Shown: piece by piece, positions 16,653 to 24,899 of the stretch | How the letters are laid out: each line of letters begins with the position of its first letter | Numbering within the stretch: the first letter of the stretch is position 1 | Source: Saccharopolyspora rhizosphaerae | GTDB taxonomy: Bacteria > Actinomycetota > Actinomycetes > Mycobacteriales > Pseudonocardiaceae | Direction of reading: 5' to 3' | Assembly: GCF_003931915.1 (NCBI RefSeq) | Contig: NZ_RSAA01000020.1 | Coordinates: forward strand, 186,001-250,000 | Length of the DNA: 64,000 bases | Translations under genes and position numbers: made by a program | The notes under the pieces: model-generated | Told to the model about the DNA's origin: nothing | What the model saw: the letters and a program-made list of their open reading frames with translations, nothing else | The model's database searches: none

Positions 16653-18140
16653 TCAGGCTGCCTCGACGAGCGGGGTGGGCTGCGTCCACGGGGCGGCGAC
16701 CTCGAGCTGGCGTGCCAGTCTCAGCAGCAGGCCCTCGCTCTGCAGCGGGCCGACGAACTGCACGCCCAGCGGCAGTCCCGCGTCGGTGCGGTGCAGCGGC
16801 AGGCTGATCGCCGGACGTCCGGTGATGTTGGCCAGTTGCGTGTAGGGCACCCACCGCAGGCTGTTGTCCACGATCTGCTCGACCGTGCCGAGCAGCGTGA
16901 GCACCCGCGTGGTCCTGGTCCGCAGCAGGCCCTTGACGACCGCCCGCAGCGCGGCCGGGGTGTCCAGCGCGCCGATCTCGATCGGGGGCTCGCCCAGGCT
17001 CGGCGTCATCAGCAGGTCGAACTCGTCGTGGAAACCCGCCAGTGCCGCGACGTGCTCGCGCCGCCGTTCCTGCGCCTCGTGCAGCGCGATGGCCCCGGTC
17101 GACCGGCCCAGCGCGGCCATCACCAGGGTGTCGAGCTCGAAAGCCTCGTCGCCGCACCCCGTCTCGCGCTTGATCCGCTGGACTTCGGCGGCCTGCTTGA
17201 CGAACCACATGAGCAGGAAGTCCCTGCCGAGACGGCGGTCGTCGTGCGGCGGGTCGACCTCCTCCACGTGGTGGCCGAGCTCGGTGAGCAGTTCGGCCGA
17301 GCGCTCCACCGCGCGCACCGCCTCCGGGTGCGGCTTCTCGCGCAGGGCGCACCGGGTGGTGTACCCGATGCGCAGCGCGCCGGGAGCGTCGTCGAGCTGG
17401 TCGGCCAGCGGGCGGCGCGGAGTTTCGACGACGTAGGGGCTGGTCGGTTCGGACCCGAACAGCGCGTCGAGCATCGCCGCGGAGTCGCGCACGGTGCGGG
17501 AGATGACCCCGTTGGTGGCCATGCCGTGGAACTGCTCGCTCTCCACCGGGCCCGCGGGCAGCAGACCGCGCCCGGGCTTGAGACCGACGAGACCGGTGCA
17601 GGCGGCCGGGATCCGGATGGAGCCGCCGCCGTCGCTGGCCGCCGCGACCGGCACGATGCCCGCGGCCACGGCCGCCGCGGAACCACCGGACGAGCCGCCC
17701 GGGGTGCGCGCGAGGTCCCAGGGGTTGCGGGTCGGGCCGAACAGCTCCGGTTCGGTGACGCCCTTGGAGCCGAACTCGGGCGTGTTGGTCTTGCCGAAGA
17801 CGACGAGTCCGGCGTCCAGCCAGCGCTGCACGACCGTGTCGGTCCCGGTCGCCTTGCGATCGGCCAGAGCTCGGCAACCGTCGGCGCTCTGCGTCCCGGC
17901 GAGGTCCTGGTGCAGGTCCTTGAGCAAGAAGGGCACGCCGGCGAAGGGACCGGAGAGCTCCCCGGCGACCCGTTCGTCCGCGTGCTCGTCGAGCCAGGCG
18001 ACGAGGGCGTTGATGGCGGGGTTGACCGCCGTCGCCCTGGTCCTGGCCGCCTCCAGCAGTTCACCCGCCGTCACCTGTCCCGAGGCGACCAGGTGTGCCA
18101 GCCCCAGACCGTCGTGCCGCAGGTATTCCTCGACGTCCAC
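16653..18140 (-). CDS. Amidase signature-family hydrolase
   Basis: A 495-residue amidase that cleaves a C-N amide bond; the substrate is unknown. The Ser-cisSer-Lys triad is visible: Lys in VPFLLKDLHQD, the Gly/Ser-rich ARTPGGSSGGSAAAVAAGIV, and the nucleophile loop ASDGGGSIRIPAACTGLVGL. The end PLHRTDAGLPLGVQFVGP is also family-typical. Length normal. A MarR gene lies 19 bp upstream on the same strand, suggesting a two-gene operon and control by that regulator. Confidence 0.92.
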   Translation of the reverse strand: MDVEEYLRHDGLGLAHLVASGQVTAGELLEAARTRATAVNPAINALVAWLDEHADERVAGELSGPFAGVPFLLKDLHQDLAGTQSADGCRALADRKATGTDTVVQRWLDAGLVVFGKTNTPEFGSKGVTEPELFGPTRNPWDLARTPGGSSGGSAAAVAAGIVPVAAASDGGGSIRIPAACTGLVGLKPGRGLLPAGPVESEQFHGMATNGVISRTVRDSAAMLDALFGSEPTSPYVVETPRRPLADQLDDAPGALRIGYTTRCALREKPHPEAVRAVERSAELLTELGHHVEEVDPPHDDRRLGRDFLLMWFVKQAAEVQRIKRETGCGDEAFELDTLVMAALGRSTGAIALHEAQERRREHVAALAGFHDEFDLLMTPSLGEPPIEIGALDTPAALRAVVKGLLRTRTTRVLTLLGTVEQIVDNSLRWVPYTQLANITGRPAISLPLHRTDAGLPLGVQFVGPLQSEGLLLRLARQLEVAAPWTQPTPLVEAA

Positions 18141-18159
18141 CCGTTCTCCTCCACCGCCA

Positions 18160-18603
18160 TCAGCTGAGCGCGTCGCAGCCGAGCTCCAGGCTCTGCCGGA
18201 ACTGCGCGTGCTGCACCGCAGGAATCGCGCCCAGCATCGCCGCCTCGATCGCCGAGATCAACGGGTCGCACCGTTCCAGCAGGTCATGCCCGGAGGGGGT
18301 GAGCGCGATCAGCAGCTCCCGCCGGTTGTTCGGGTCGCGGTGGCGTTCCAGGCGACCGTGGCGCTCCAGTGCCCGCACCATCTCGTTCATGGTCTGCGGC
18401 GTGACGAACGAACGGCGCGCCAGCTGCGCGGAGGTCAACCCGTCGCGGTGGCGCAGCACGGTCAGCGCGGTGAACTGCGGCGCGGTGAGCCCGAGCGGGC
18501 GCAACGCCTCGTCCATCCGAGCGCGGATGGCCAGTTCCAGGCGTTTGACCAGGTACAGCGTCAGCGGCTGGGCGTCGTCGGTCACGCCCCCATCATCGCG
18601 CAC
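18160..18603 (-). CDS. MarR-family transcriptional regulator
   Basis: A 147-residue winged-helix regulator with PLGLTAPQFTALTVLRHRDG, the recognition part TSAQLARRSFVTPQTMNEMVRALE, and the wing RHGRLERHRDPNNRRELLIALTPSG. The GTG at 18603 has AAGGA 10 nt upstream; a GTG six codons later is possible. It precedes the amidase gene by 19 bp. MarR proteins respond to phenolic ligands, fitting a neighbourhood that also encodes a feruloyl-CoA hydratase-like enzyme just upstream, but the target is unproven. Confidence 0.9.
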   Translation of the reverse strand: MRDDGGVTDDAQPLTLYLVKRLELAIRARMDEALRPLGLTAPQFTALTVLRHRDGLTSAQLARRSFVTPQTMNEMVRALERHGRLERHRDPNNRRELLIALTPSGHDLLERCDPLISAIEAAMLGAIPAVQHAQFRQSLELGCDALS

Positions 18604-18761
18604 CTCTCAGCGATCCTTCCATCCCGCGGCGAGCGGACGTGGTCCGCAGACACCGCCCCGCTCCTCCAGGACAGCTCCAGGGCACTCGGCATCGCGGGCC
18701 CCGGCCACATCCGGGCGCCACATCGGAACAGCCCACGAACTCGACGTGCCCTCACTCACCT

Positions 18762-18796
18762 CGGAGGGCGGACATCCCGCGGATGTCCGCCCTCCG
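18762..18796 (-). terminator. Perfect 16-bp stem-loop after the hydroxycinnamoyl-CoA hydratase gene
   Basis: The arms CGGAGGGCGGACATCC and GGATGTCCGCCCTCCG pair perfectly around a 3-nt loop, 17 bp past the stop of the hydratase/lyase gene. No T-run. It is a strong intrinsic terminator candidate isolating that gene from the MarR/amidase operon. Confidence 0.7.
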
Positions 18797-18812
18797 CACG
18801 CGGGTGGGCCGG

Positions 18813-19655
18813 TCAGTCCCGGTAGGCGGAAAGGCCTGGCTTGTAGGTCTTGTCGTCGAGGAACTGGGACATGCCCTTCTCCCTGCCGTGGGTGCGGTCG
18901 AGGAACTGCGACTGCTCGAACTTGGCGTAGAGGTAGTCCTCGGCCTGCTCCCACGGCATGTCGCGGGCGACCTTGTACCCGACCTTGGCCGCGCGCAGCA
19001 CGACCGGGTTGGTGGCGGCGAGCTTGAGCGCGAGCTCCCGGGTGCGCTCGCGCAGCCGGTCAGCCGGAACGGACTCGTTGACCAAGCGCATCTCGGCGGC
19101 GCGACGACCGTCGAACAGCTCGCCGGTCATGATGAAGTAGAGCGCGTCGCGCTGGCTGACGGTAGCGGCCAGGGCGCGGGTGACCACGCCCCCGGGCGGG
19201 ATGCCCCAGTTGATCTCCGACAGGCCGTACTGCGCCTCCTCGTCGGAGATCGCCAGGTCGCAGGCCACTAGCGGGGTGAAGGCGCCGCCGAAGCACCAAC
19301 CGTTGACCATCGCGATGGTCGGCTTCGACCAGTTCGCCAGCCTCTTCCACTGCCACTCGGCGCTGGCCCGCCGCACCCGGATCTGCACCGACGGGTCGTC
19401 GGCCTCGTCGACCTCGCGGAAGTACTCCTTGAGGTCCATCCCGGCCGACCAGGACTCGCCGGCGCCGGTGAGCACCAGGACCTTGCACCGCGGGTCGGCT
19501 TCGAGCGCGTCGAGGGTGCGGACCATCTCGTCGTTGAGCGTCGGGTTCATCGCGTTCCGCTTGTCCGGGCGGTTGAGCGTGACCCAGGCGATGCCCTCGT
19601 CGAACTCGACGAGAACGGTGTTGCCCCAGGGGGCTTCGTCAGACGAAGCGGACAT
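18813..19655 (-). CDS. ech: p-Hydroxycinnamoyl-CoA hydratase/lyase (feruloyl-CoA to vanillin type)
   Basis: A 280-residue crotonase closely resembling the hydratase/lyases that hydrate feruloyl- or coumaroyl-CoA and split off acetyl-CoA to give vanillin or 4-hydroxybenzaldehyde. Characteristic pieces are ESWSAGMDLKEYFREVD, WQWKRLANWSKPTIAMVNGW, CFGGAFTPLVACDLAISDEE, and the catalytic Glu region LSEINWGIPPGGVV, ending with SQFLDDKTYKPGLSAYRD. The ATG has GAGAGG upstream. The partner feruloyl-CoA synthetase is not in the window. It fits the lignin-aromatic theme of gcoAB at 60 kb. The symbol follows the usual name for this enzyme; the exact substrate is inferred. Confidence 0.85.
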   Translation of the reverse strand: MSASSDEAPWGNTVLVEFDEGIAWVTLNRPDKRNAMNPTLNDEMVRTLDALEADPRCKVLVLTGAGESWSAGMDLKEYFREVDEADDPSVQIRVRRASAEWQWKRLANWSKPTIAMVNGWCFGGAFTPLVACDLAISDEEAQYGLSEINWGIPPGGVVTRALAATVSQRDALYFIMTGELFDGRRAAEMRLVNESVPADRLRERTRELALKLAATNPVVLRAAKVGYKVARDMPWEQAEDYLYAKFEQSQFLDRTHGREKGMSQFLDDKTYKPGLSAYRD

Positions 19656-19910
19656 GGTGGACCTCTCTCGCGCGCACCATCAGGGTTCCTGATCGTTCTT
19701 GCCGCCCGATCCTGGGCGCACCGCGCGATGCGGGGCAAGGACTTGTGACCCGGAGCACGTTCGTGCGGGTGCATGCGCGAGGAAGCGGTGCCCTCGCCGG
19801 AAGTCCGCGCAGCGAGCCGCGTTGGTGCGGCCGTCACGACGGGCGAGCCCAGGGCGTGGCGAGGAACGGCTCCGCTCCTGGTGTTCCAGGATCGACCCGG
19901 AGCGGCCGGA

Positions 19911-19943
19911 GGGGAGGGGTGGGCACCGCGCCCACCCCTCCCC
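19911..19943 (-). terminator. Perfect 14-bp stem-loop after the flavin monooxygenase gene
   Basis: The arms GGGGAGGGGTGGGC and GCCCACCCCTCCCC surround a 5-nt loop, starting 6 bp beyond the monooxygenase stop. A strong terminator. The rest of the gap 19656-19949 shows nothing recognisable. Confidence 0.7.
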
Positions 19944-19949
19944 CACTCC

Positions 19950-21755
19950 TCACGAGGTGTGGTGCACCTCCTGCAGGCCGTAGACCGGCGTCGGGATCCC
20001 CTCCGCGCGCGCCTTGAGCTGCAAGGCGAGGTAGAGGGAGTAGTGCCGGGACTGGTGGAGGTTGCCGCCGTGGAACCACAAGCCCTCCTGCTGGGTGGGC
20101 TTCCACATGTTGCGCTCCTCGCCCTCCCACGGGCCGGGGTCCTTGGTGGTGTCGGACCCCAGACCCCACACCTTGCCGACCTCGTCGGCCACCTCCTGGC
20201 CGACGATGTCGGCGGCGAGCCCGTTCATCGAGCCGAAACCCGTTGCGTAGACGACGAGATCGGCTTCCAGCCGGGTTCCGTCGGTGAGCACAACCTCGTG
20301 TTCGGTCAGCTCCGCAACGTCGCCGCGCGCGAGCCGGACACTGCCGTTGGCGATGAGTTCGCAGGCGCCGACGTCGATGTAGTACCCGGAGCCGCGGCGC
20401 AGGTACTTCATGAACAGGCCCGAATCGTCGTCGCCGAAGTCGAGCTCGAACCCGGCCTGCTCCAGTCGCGCGTAGAAGTCGGCATCCTCCTGGCGGATCA
20501 CGTCGAACGCCGGCTTCTGGAACTGGTGGAGGATCCGGTACGGGATGGACGCGAAGGTCAGGTCCGCGGTCCGGGTGTCGATGCCCGCGGCGACCGCTTC
20601 CTCGGAGTACAGCGGCCCCAAGCTGTGCTTCATCAACGAGTCCGACCGCACCACGTGGGTCGAGGAGCGCTGCACCATGGTGACGTCGGCACCGGCTTCC
20701 CACAGCGCGGCGCAGATGTCGTGAGAGGAGTTGTTCGACCCGATCACCACCGCCTTCTTGCCGCGGTAGGCGTCCGGACCGGGGTGGGCCGAGGAGTGGT
20801 GCTGGTCGCCGCGGAACCGGTCCTGGCCCGGGAAGACCGGCACGTTCGGCTTGCCGGAGACGCCCAGCGCCATCACCAGCTGGCGCGGCCGCAGCGTGAC
20901 CTCCTCACCCGCGCGGTCCACGACCAGCTCCCACCGGCCTTCGGCCTCGTCGTACTTGGCGCTGAGCGCGTGCGTGGAGCCCCAGTAGTTGAGCTCCATG
21001 ACCTTGGTGTACATCTCCAGCCAGTCGCCGATCTTGTCCTTCGGCGAGAACACCGGCCAGTTCTCCGGGAAGTCGATGTAGGGCAGGTGGTCGTACCAGA
21101 CCGGGTCGTGCAGGGCCAGCGACTTGTAGCGCTTGCGCCAGGAGTCGCCGGGCCGCTCGTTGCGCTCGACGATGATCGTGGGCACGCCGAGCTGGCGCAG
21201 CCGCGCGCCGAGCGCGATGCCGCCCTGGCCACCGCCGACGATGACGACCTCGGGCTGCTTCGTGCGGCCGAGTTCCGCGGCCTCGGCTTCCCGCTCCTCC
21301 CACCACGTCACCCGGTCGGGGTTCACGCCGTGCTCGGCGCCCCGGGGCCTGCGGTGGTTCTTCGGTTCCTCGTGCCCCTTGAGCTCGTCGAGGGTGGTCA
21401 GGAACGTCCAGGCCGCGCCGTCCACCAGCCGCAGGTGGCCGGTGCCGCGGCCCACGGCGGTCTCGAAGGAGAACCACGCCTCGGTGACGCCGTCGGTCTC
21501 GGCCGGCTCGCCCAGCAGCGCGAACCGGCTCGGTGCCGCGTGCTCCAGCGTGGCCCGCAGCATCGCGGCGATCTCCTCGCGCCCTTCCGACGTCTTGATG
21601 TTCCAGGTCAGCGCGACGAGGTCGCGCCAGTAGCTCTCCTCGCCGAACAGCGACGCCACGCGGTCGGCGTCGCGTGCGGCGATGGCGTCGGAGAACTCGG
21701 ACATCCACTGCTCGACCCGGGTCCGGGTCGCGGTGTGCTCGACGGTCTGGCTCAC
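19950..21755 (-). CDS. Flavin-containing monooxygenase with an N-terminal NTF2-like domain
   Basis: A 601-residue FAD/NADPH enzyme. Residues about 10-130 look like a SnoaL/NTF2-type domain (MSEFSDAIAARDADRVASLF, then LVALTWNIKTSEGREEIAAML). The FAD motif VVIVGGGQGGIALGARL comes at about 170, the FMO-like block around WPVFSPKDKIGDWLEMYTKV follows, then the NADPH motif VVIGSNNSSHDICAALWEAG and the late VYATGFGSMNG. It probably inserts or adds one oxygen to a ketone, amine or aldehyde. GTG start after GGGAGG. A GAF-domain activator gene ends 128 bp upstream on the same strand, and paired GTTGCA repeats lie in the gap, so expression is probably activated by that regulator. Confidence 0.9.
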   Translation of the reverse strand: MSQTVEHTATRTRVEQWMSEFSDAIAARDADRVASLFGEESYWRDLVALTWNIKTSEGREEIAAMLRATLEHAAPSRFALLGEPAETDGVTEAWFSFETAVGRGTGHLRLVDGAAWTFLTTLDELKGHEEPKNHRRPRGAEHGVNPDRVTWWEEREAEAAELGRTKQPEVVIVGGGQGGIALGARLRQLGVPTIIVERNERPGDSWRKRYKSLALHDPVWYDHLPYIDFPENWPVFSPKDKIGDWLEMYTKVMELNYWGSTHALSAKYDEAEGRWELVVDRAGEEVTLRPRQLVMALGVSGKPNVPVFPGQDRFRGDQHHSSAHPGPDAYRGKKAVVIGSNNSSHDICAALWEAGADVTMVQRSSTHVVRSDSLMKHSLGPLYSEEAVAAGIDTRTADLTFASIPYRILHQFQKPAFDVIRQEDADFYARLEQAGFELDFGDDDSGLFMKYLRRGSGYYIDVGACELIANGSVRLARGDVAELTEHEVVLTDGTRLEADLVVYATGFGSMNGLAADIVGQEVADEVGKVWGLGSDTTKDPGPWEGEERNMWKPTQQEGLWFHGGNLHQSRHYSLYLALQLKARAEGIPTPVYGLQEVHHTS

Positions 21756-21858
21756 GGACTACCTCCCGCGTGGGCGTCGTTGCCCTCGCCGCGACGCCCT
21801 GAGTGGTCGCGATCACATGTCACCAGTCATGGAGCCACACCGCCGCCCGCAGCGCACG

Positions 21859-21876
21859 GGTTGCACGGGGTTGCAG
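21859..21876. promoter_or_regulatory. Paired GTTGCA half-sites upstream of the monooxygenase gene
   Basis: GGTTGCACGGGGTTGCAG: two direct GTTGCA units 4 bp apart, about 104 bp upstream of the monooxygenase start. A near-identical arrangement (GTTGCA, 5 bp, GTTGCA) occurs at 55573-55590 before the aldehyde dehydrogenase gene. Both sites are next to genes for paralogous GAF-domain regulators, which suggests a shared activator-binding signal. Confidence 0.5.
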
Positions 21877-21882
21877 CGGTCC

Positions 21883-23172
21883 TCAGCCGCGCACGGCCCG
21901 AGCGGTGGAGTGCGGCAGCAGCGCGGCCGGGTCGTCCGGGCGCAGCACCGCGACCTCGACGGTGTCGCCGAACCGGTAGGGACGTCGGCTCAGCAGACCA
22001 CCGAGGTTGCGCCGCAGCCGCGACATCTCGGCCCGCACCGTGACGGTGCGCCGCTCGTCGCCGAAGACGTCGGCGGCCAGCTGCGCGGCGGTGCGACCAC
22101 CCGGGTGCACCGCCAGCAGGAACAGCAGTTCGGCGTGCCGCGGGCTCAGCGGGTGGCTCCAGTCGCCAGACGCCGAGCTGACCTCGACGCGGGCCTGGGA
22201 GCTGCGCAGGTCCAGCCGCACCCGGGTGCGTTCGTCGAGGGCCGCGTCGGGGTCCTCGTCGAGCAACCGCACGAGCCACCCGCCCGGCACCGGTTCCACG
22301 GCGCAGTCGCCCAGCGAGGGCAGCCACGCGCGACCGGCCCCGCACTCGGCGGGCAGCGCGACGTGGCCGACCGGGGCGGTCCCGGAGGACGCGGCGACCC
22401 AACCGTGCGGGTCGGTGACCACGGCCGGACCGCTCACCCGCGCCAGGATCGGGACCGCGGAGCCGCGCAACGCCTCCAGGGCGGCGAGGTGGCTGGTGTG
22501 CAGCTGGGACTCGGCCAGCTGGGCCACGGTCTGCACCAAGGCCAAGGTGGTCGGGCTGACCGTGGCAGCCGGCCCGGAGAGGTCCACCGCGCCGAGCAGC
22601 CGGCCGGTGCGCGGATCCCGCATGGGGGCGCTGGCGCAGGTCCAGGCGTGGTGGCTGCGCACGTAGTGCTCGGCGGAGTACACCTGCACCGGCAGGCCGG
22701 TGACCAGCGCCGTGCCGATAGCGTTGGTGCCGACGGCGTCCTCGCCCCAGCTCATGCCTTCGACGAAGCCGAGCGCGTCGGCGTTGCGGCGCACGGCCGA
22801 GCTGCCGTCCCGCCACAGCACGTGGCCGTCGGCGTCGGTGATCACCATGATGTTCGCGGTCTGCTCCGCGACGTCGCCGAGCCTGCCGCGCAGCAGAGGC
22901 AGCACCTCCGCCAGCGGCGAAGCGCGCCTGCGCTCGGCGAGCTGGTCGGCCCGCAGCGGGCGTGCCGTGCCACCGCGTTCCGGGTCGACGCCGCGCGAGA
23001 GCATCCGCGACCACGACGCACCGATCACCGGTCGCGGAGGCGCCGGCGGTGTCTCACCGGCCACCGCGGCGTCGTGCACCCGGGCGAGCAGCCGCGCGTA
23101 GCGGTGCGGGTCCTCCCCGACCGGCAGCGCTGCCTCGAAGCTCTCCTGACGCACGGCCACAGTGTGTCCCAC
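21883..23172 (-). CDS. GAF-domain transcriptional activator (AcoR-like, no AAA+ domain)
   Basis: A 429-residue regulator. The N-terminus (ARLLARVHDAAVAGETP, ASWSRMLSRGVDPE) and the GAF sensor domain (IMVITDADGHVLWRDGSS, FVEGMSWGEDAVGTNAIGTA, VQVYSAEHYVRSHHAWTC) match the front half of AcoR/MimR regulators, but the sigma54 ATPase is absent. It is replaced by a C-terminal winged helix (LSPRHAELLFLLAVHPGGRT, RTVTVRAEMSRLRRNLGGLL). A paralogue with the same design is encoded at 55724-57223. It lies directly upstream of, and is probably specific for, the flavin monooxygenase gene. The GTG start lacks a clear ribosome site, so the first residues are uncertain. Confidence 0.85.
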   Translation of the reverse strand: MGHTVAVRQESFEAALPVGEDPHRYARLLARVHDAAVAGETPPAPPRPVIGASWSRMLSRGVDPERGGTARPLRADQLAERRRASPLAEVLPLLRGRLGDVAEQTANIMVITDADGHVLWRDGSSAVRRNADALGFVEGMSWGEDAVGTNAIGTALVTGLPVQVYSAEHYVRSHHAWTCASAPMRDPRTGRLLGAVDLSGPAATVSPTTLALVQTVAQLAESQLHTSHLAALEALRGSAVPILARVSGPAVVTDPHGWVAASSGTAPVGHVALPAECGAGRAWLPSLGDCAVEPVPGGWLVRLLDEDPDAALDERTRVRLDLRSSQARVEVSSASGDWSHPLSPRHAELLFLLAVHPGGRTAAQLAADVFGDERRTVTVRAEMSRLRRNLGGLLSRRPYRFGDTVEVAVLRPDDPAALLPHSTARAVRG

Positions 23173-23205
23173 AGCGCACCGCGCGCCAAGGACTCGCCGA
23201 AGTCC

Positions 23206-24375
23206 TCAGGACGTGGTCGCGGGCCAGTCGATGTGGTGGTCGTAGACCCAGCCCCCGCCCATCGGCGGCGTGCGCTGCCACTGCACCAGGCGCTTGGCCT
23301 GGGTGCGCAGGCCGCGGAGGTGGCGTGCCAGGGGGCTGTGGGCACGGCTGGTGCCGGTCATGCCCAGGGCGACGACGGCCTCAACCCGGTCGCGGCGGAG
23401 CCGCTCGAACGCGGCGAAGGCTTGGGCCGGGGTGGCGTGGTCGCGCAGGCAGCGGGCGAGCTGGACGCCGTCCTCGACCGCCATCGCCGCGCCCTGCTCG
23501 GACGCCGGCGGGGCGACGTGCAAGGCGTCGCCGATGACGATCGCCCGCTCGGTGCACCAGCGGGGCAGGTGCGGGAGGGCGTGGTCGTCGAAGGACAGGA
23601 CGCGCTCGGAGTTGCCGATGACGATCGGTGCGATCGTGCCGTCACCGCCGAACAGCTCGGCCAGCTCGGCGCGCAGTTCGTCGGTGGTGGGCGGTCTCCC
23701 CCGGGCGCGAAGGCTGGTGAACCAGAAGCAGCCGCCGGAGTGCGAGTCGCGCGTGGCGGCGAAGAACCTCTTCGCGCCCACGTAGGAGCGCAGCACCTCC
23801 GGTGGCGGTGGTTCGCACGCCGGTTCGGCGGCGTAGCCGTAGACCGTGCGGGTGCCGAGCCGTTCCGGGACCGGGCCGTCGGGGGCGATCCGGCTGCGCA
23901 CCGTGGAGTGCGTGCCGTCGGCGCCGACGAGGACGTCCCCTTCGACCGCGCTGCCGTCGTCCAGCACCACCGACGGTGCGGTGACGTCGACGAAGACGAC
24001 GCGGTGGCCGTGGCGGAACTGCGCTCCGCGCTCGACCGCCAGCTCGCGCAGGACGGCCGAGAGCACCGGCCAGTGCATGACCCGCGGCAGTCCGCGGTCC
24101 GAGCTCGGGTCGGCGCCGAGCGCGTACCCGACCCGCGTGCCGTCGGCACGGACGCGCTCGCTGCGCACCAGCGGGAACGAGCGGGCGATCACCGCCTGGT
24201 GCGCGCCCACGGCCCGCAAGGCGTCCATCCCGTTCGGGTTCAACCGCACGATGGCGCCTTCGCCGTGATCGGCGGGCCGCGATTCCACCACCGTCGCGCC
24301 GATTCCCGCGGTTCGCAGGGCCAGCGCCAGCGCCGTCCCGGCGATCCCTCCCCCGCTGATGACGACGTGCTCCAC
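23206..24375 (-). CDS. FAD-dependent aromatic-hydroxylase-type monooxygenase
   Basis: A 389-residue class A flavoprotein monooxygenase. The three flavin fingerprints are present: VVISGGGIAGTALALALRTA with a following acidic/Arg site (ESRPAD), the DG motif VLVGADGTHSTVRSRIAPDG, and the GD motif AIVIGDALHVAPPASEQGAAM. Such enzymes hydroxylate phenols or related rings, or modify polyketides, with NAD(P)H. The C-terminus (PMGGGWVYDHHIDWP) is unusual and His/Trp-rich. GTG start after GGGGGA. It ends 33 bp before the GAF regulator start and could be co-transcribed with it. Confidence 0.87.
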   Translation of the reverse strand: MEHVVISGGGIAGTALALALRTAGIGATVVESRPADHGEGAIVRLNPNGMDALRAVGAHQAVIARSFPLVRSERVRADGTRVGYALGADPSSDRGLPRVMHWPVLSAVLRELAVERGAQFRHGHRVVFVDVTAPSVVLDDGSAVEGDVLVGADGTHSTVRSRIAPDGPVPERLGTRTVYGYAAEPACEPPPPEVLRSYVGAKRFFAATRDSHSGGCFWFTSLRARGRPPTTDELRAELAELFGGDGTIAPIVIGNSERVLSFDDHALPHLPRWCTERAIVIGDALHVAPPASEQGAAMAVEDGVQLARCLRDHATPAQAFAAFERLRRDRVEAVVALGMTGTSRAHSPLARHLRGLRTQAKRLVQWQRTPPMGGGWVYDHHIDWPATTS

Positions 24376-24899
24376 TCGATCCCCCAGCGCTCCAGCCGCC
24401 CGAGGCGGGCACTCATTCCCGGCACCCTAGCGCGCACCCCGCAGCCCCCACCGGCGATTTCGGGAACACCCGCCGCACAACGACCCTCGCCATCCCGAAG
24501 GCCCAGCAACCGGGCGCGAACCGAGTCCCCGCCGAGGACCGGCACACACGCCGAAGATCCACCGCACGCAGCTGGATCGCGCGCGACCGCACAGCCGCGA
24601 CGTACCCGAGTGAGCGACAGGACTGACGCCGACCCCCGCCTCACCAGCAACCGCCCGAGCCCCAGCGCCAGGTGCGGAACCCCCAGCACCACCGCGGCTT
24701 CAGAGCGGCCGCGTCACCCGAGCGGGGGGGTGGCCGTGCCCTGGTCCACCCACGGCGCTAGGAGCGGCTCGGGTGTGCCCTCCGAAGCGCCGTGCGGAGC
24801 TCCGGCGGGAGCAGGAACCCCGCGTGGTCGTGGCGAAGGAGGGATAAGTGCTAGTAGGCTTTCACTTGAGGACCGGGTTGTGGGAAGGGCGGGCGGACG
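24376..24899. other. 524-bp divergent gap without a supported gene
   Basis: Between the FAD monooxygenase (minus) and the P450 (plus). No frame in it has coding character consistent with its neighbours. Near the P450 end, AAGTG (about 24845) and CACTT (about 24862) form an inverted repeat around a low-GC stretch, a possible operator for the TetR encoded after the P450. Confidence 0.4.

Noticed and set aside
18160..19655. MarR as direct regulator of the feruloyl-CoA hydratase-like gene
   Set aside because: Both are on the same strand but separated by a strong hairpin. Only the amidase is clearly co-transcribed with marR, so the link was not claimed.
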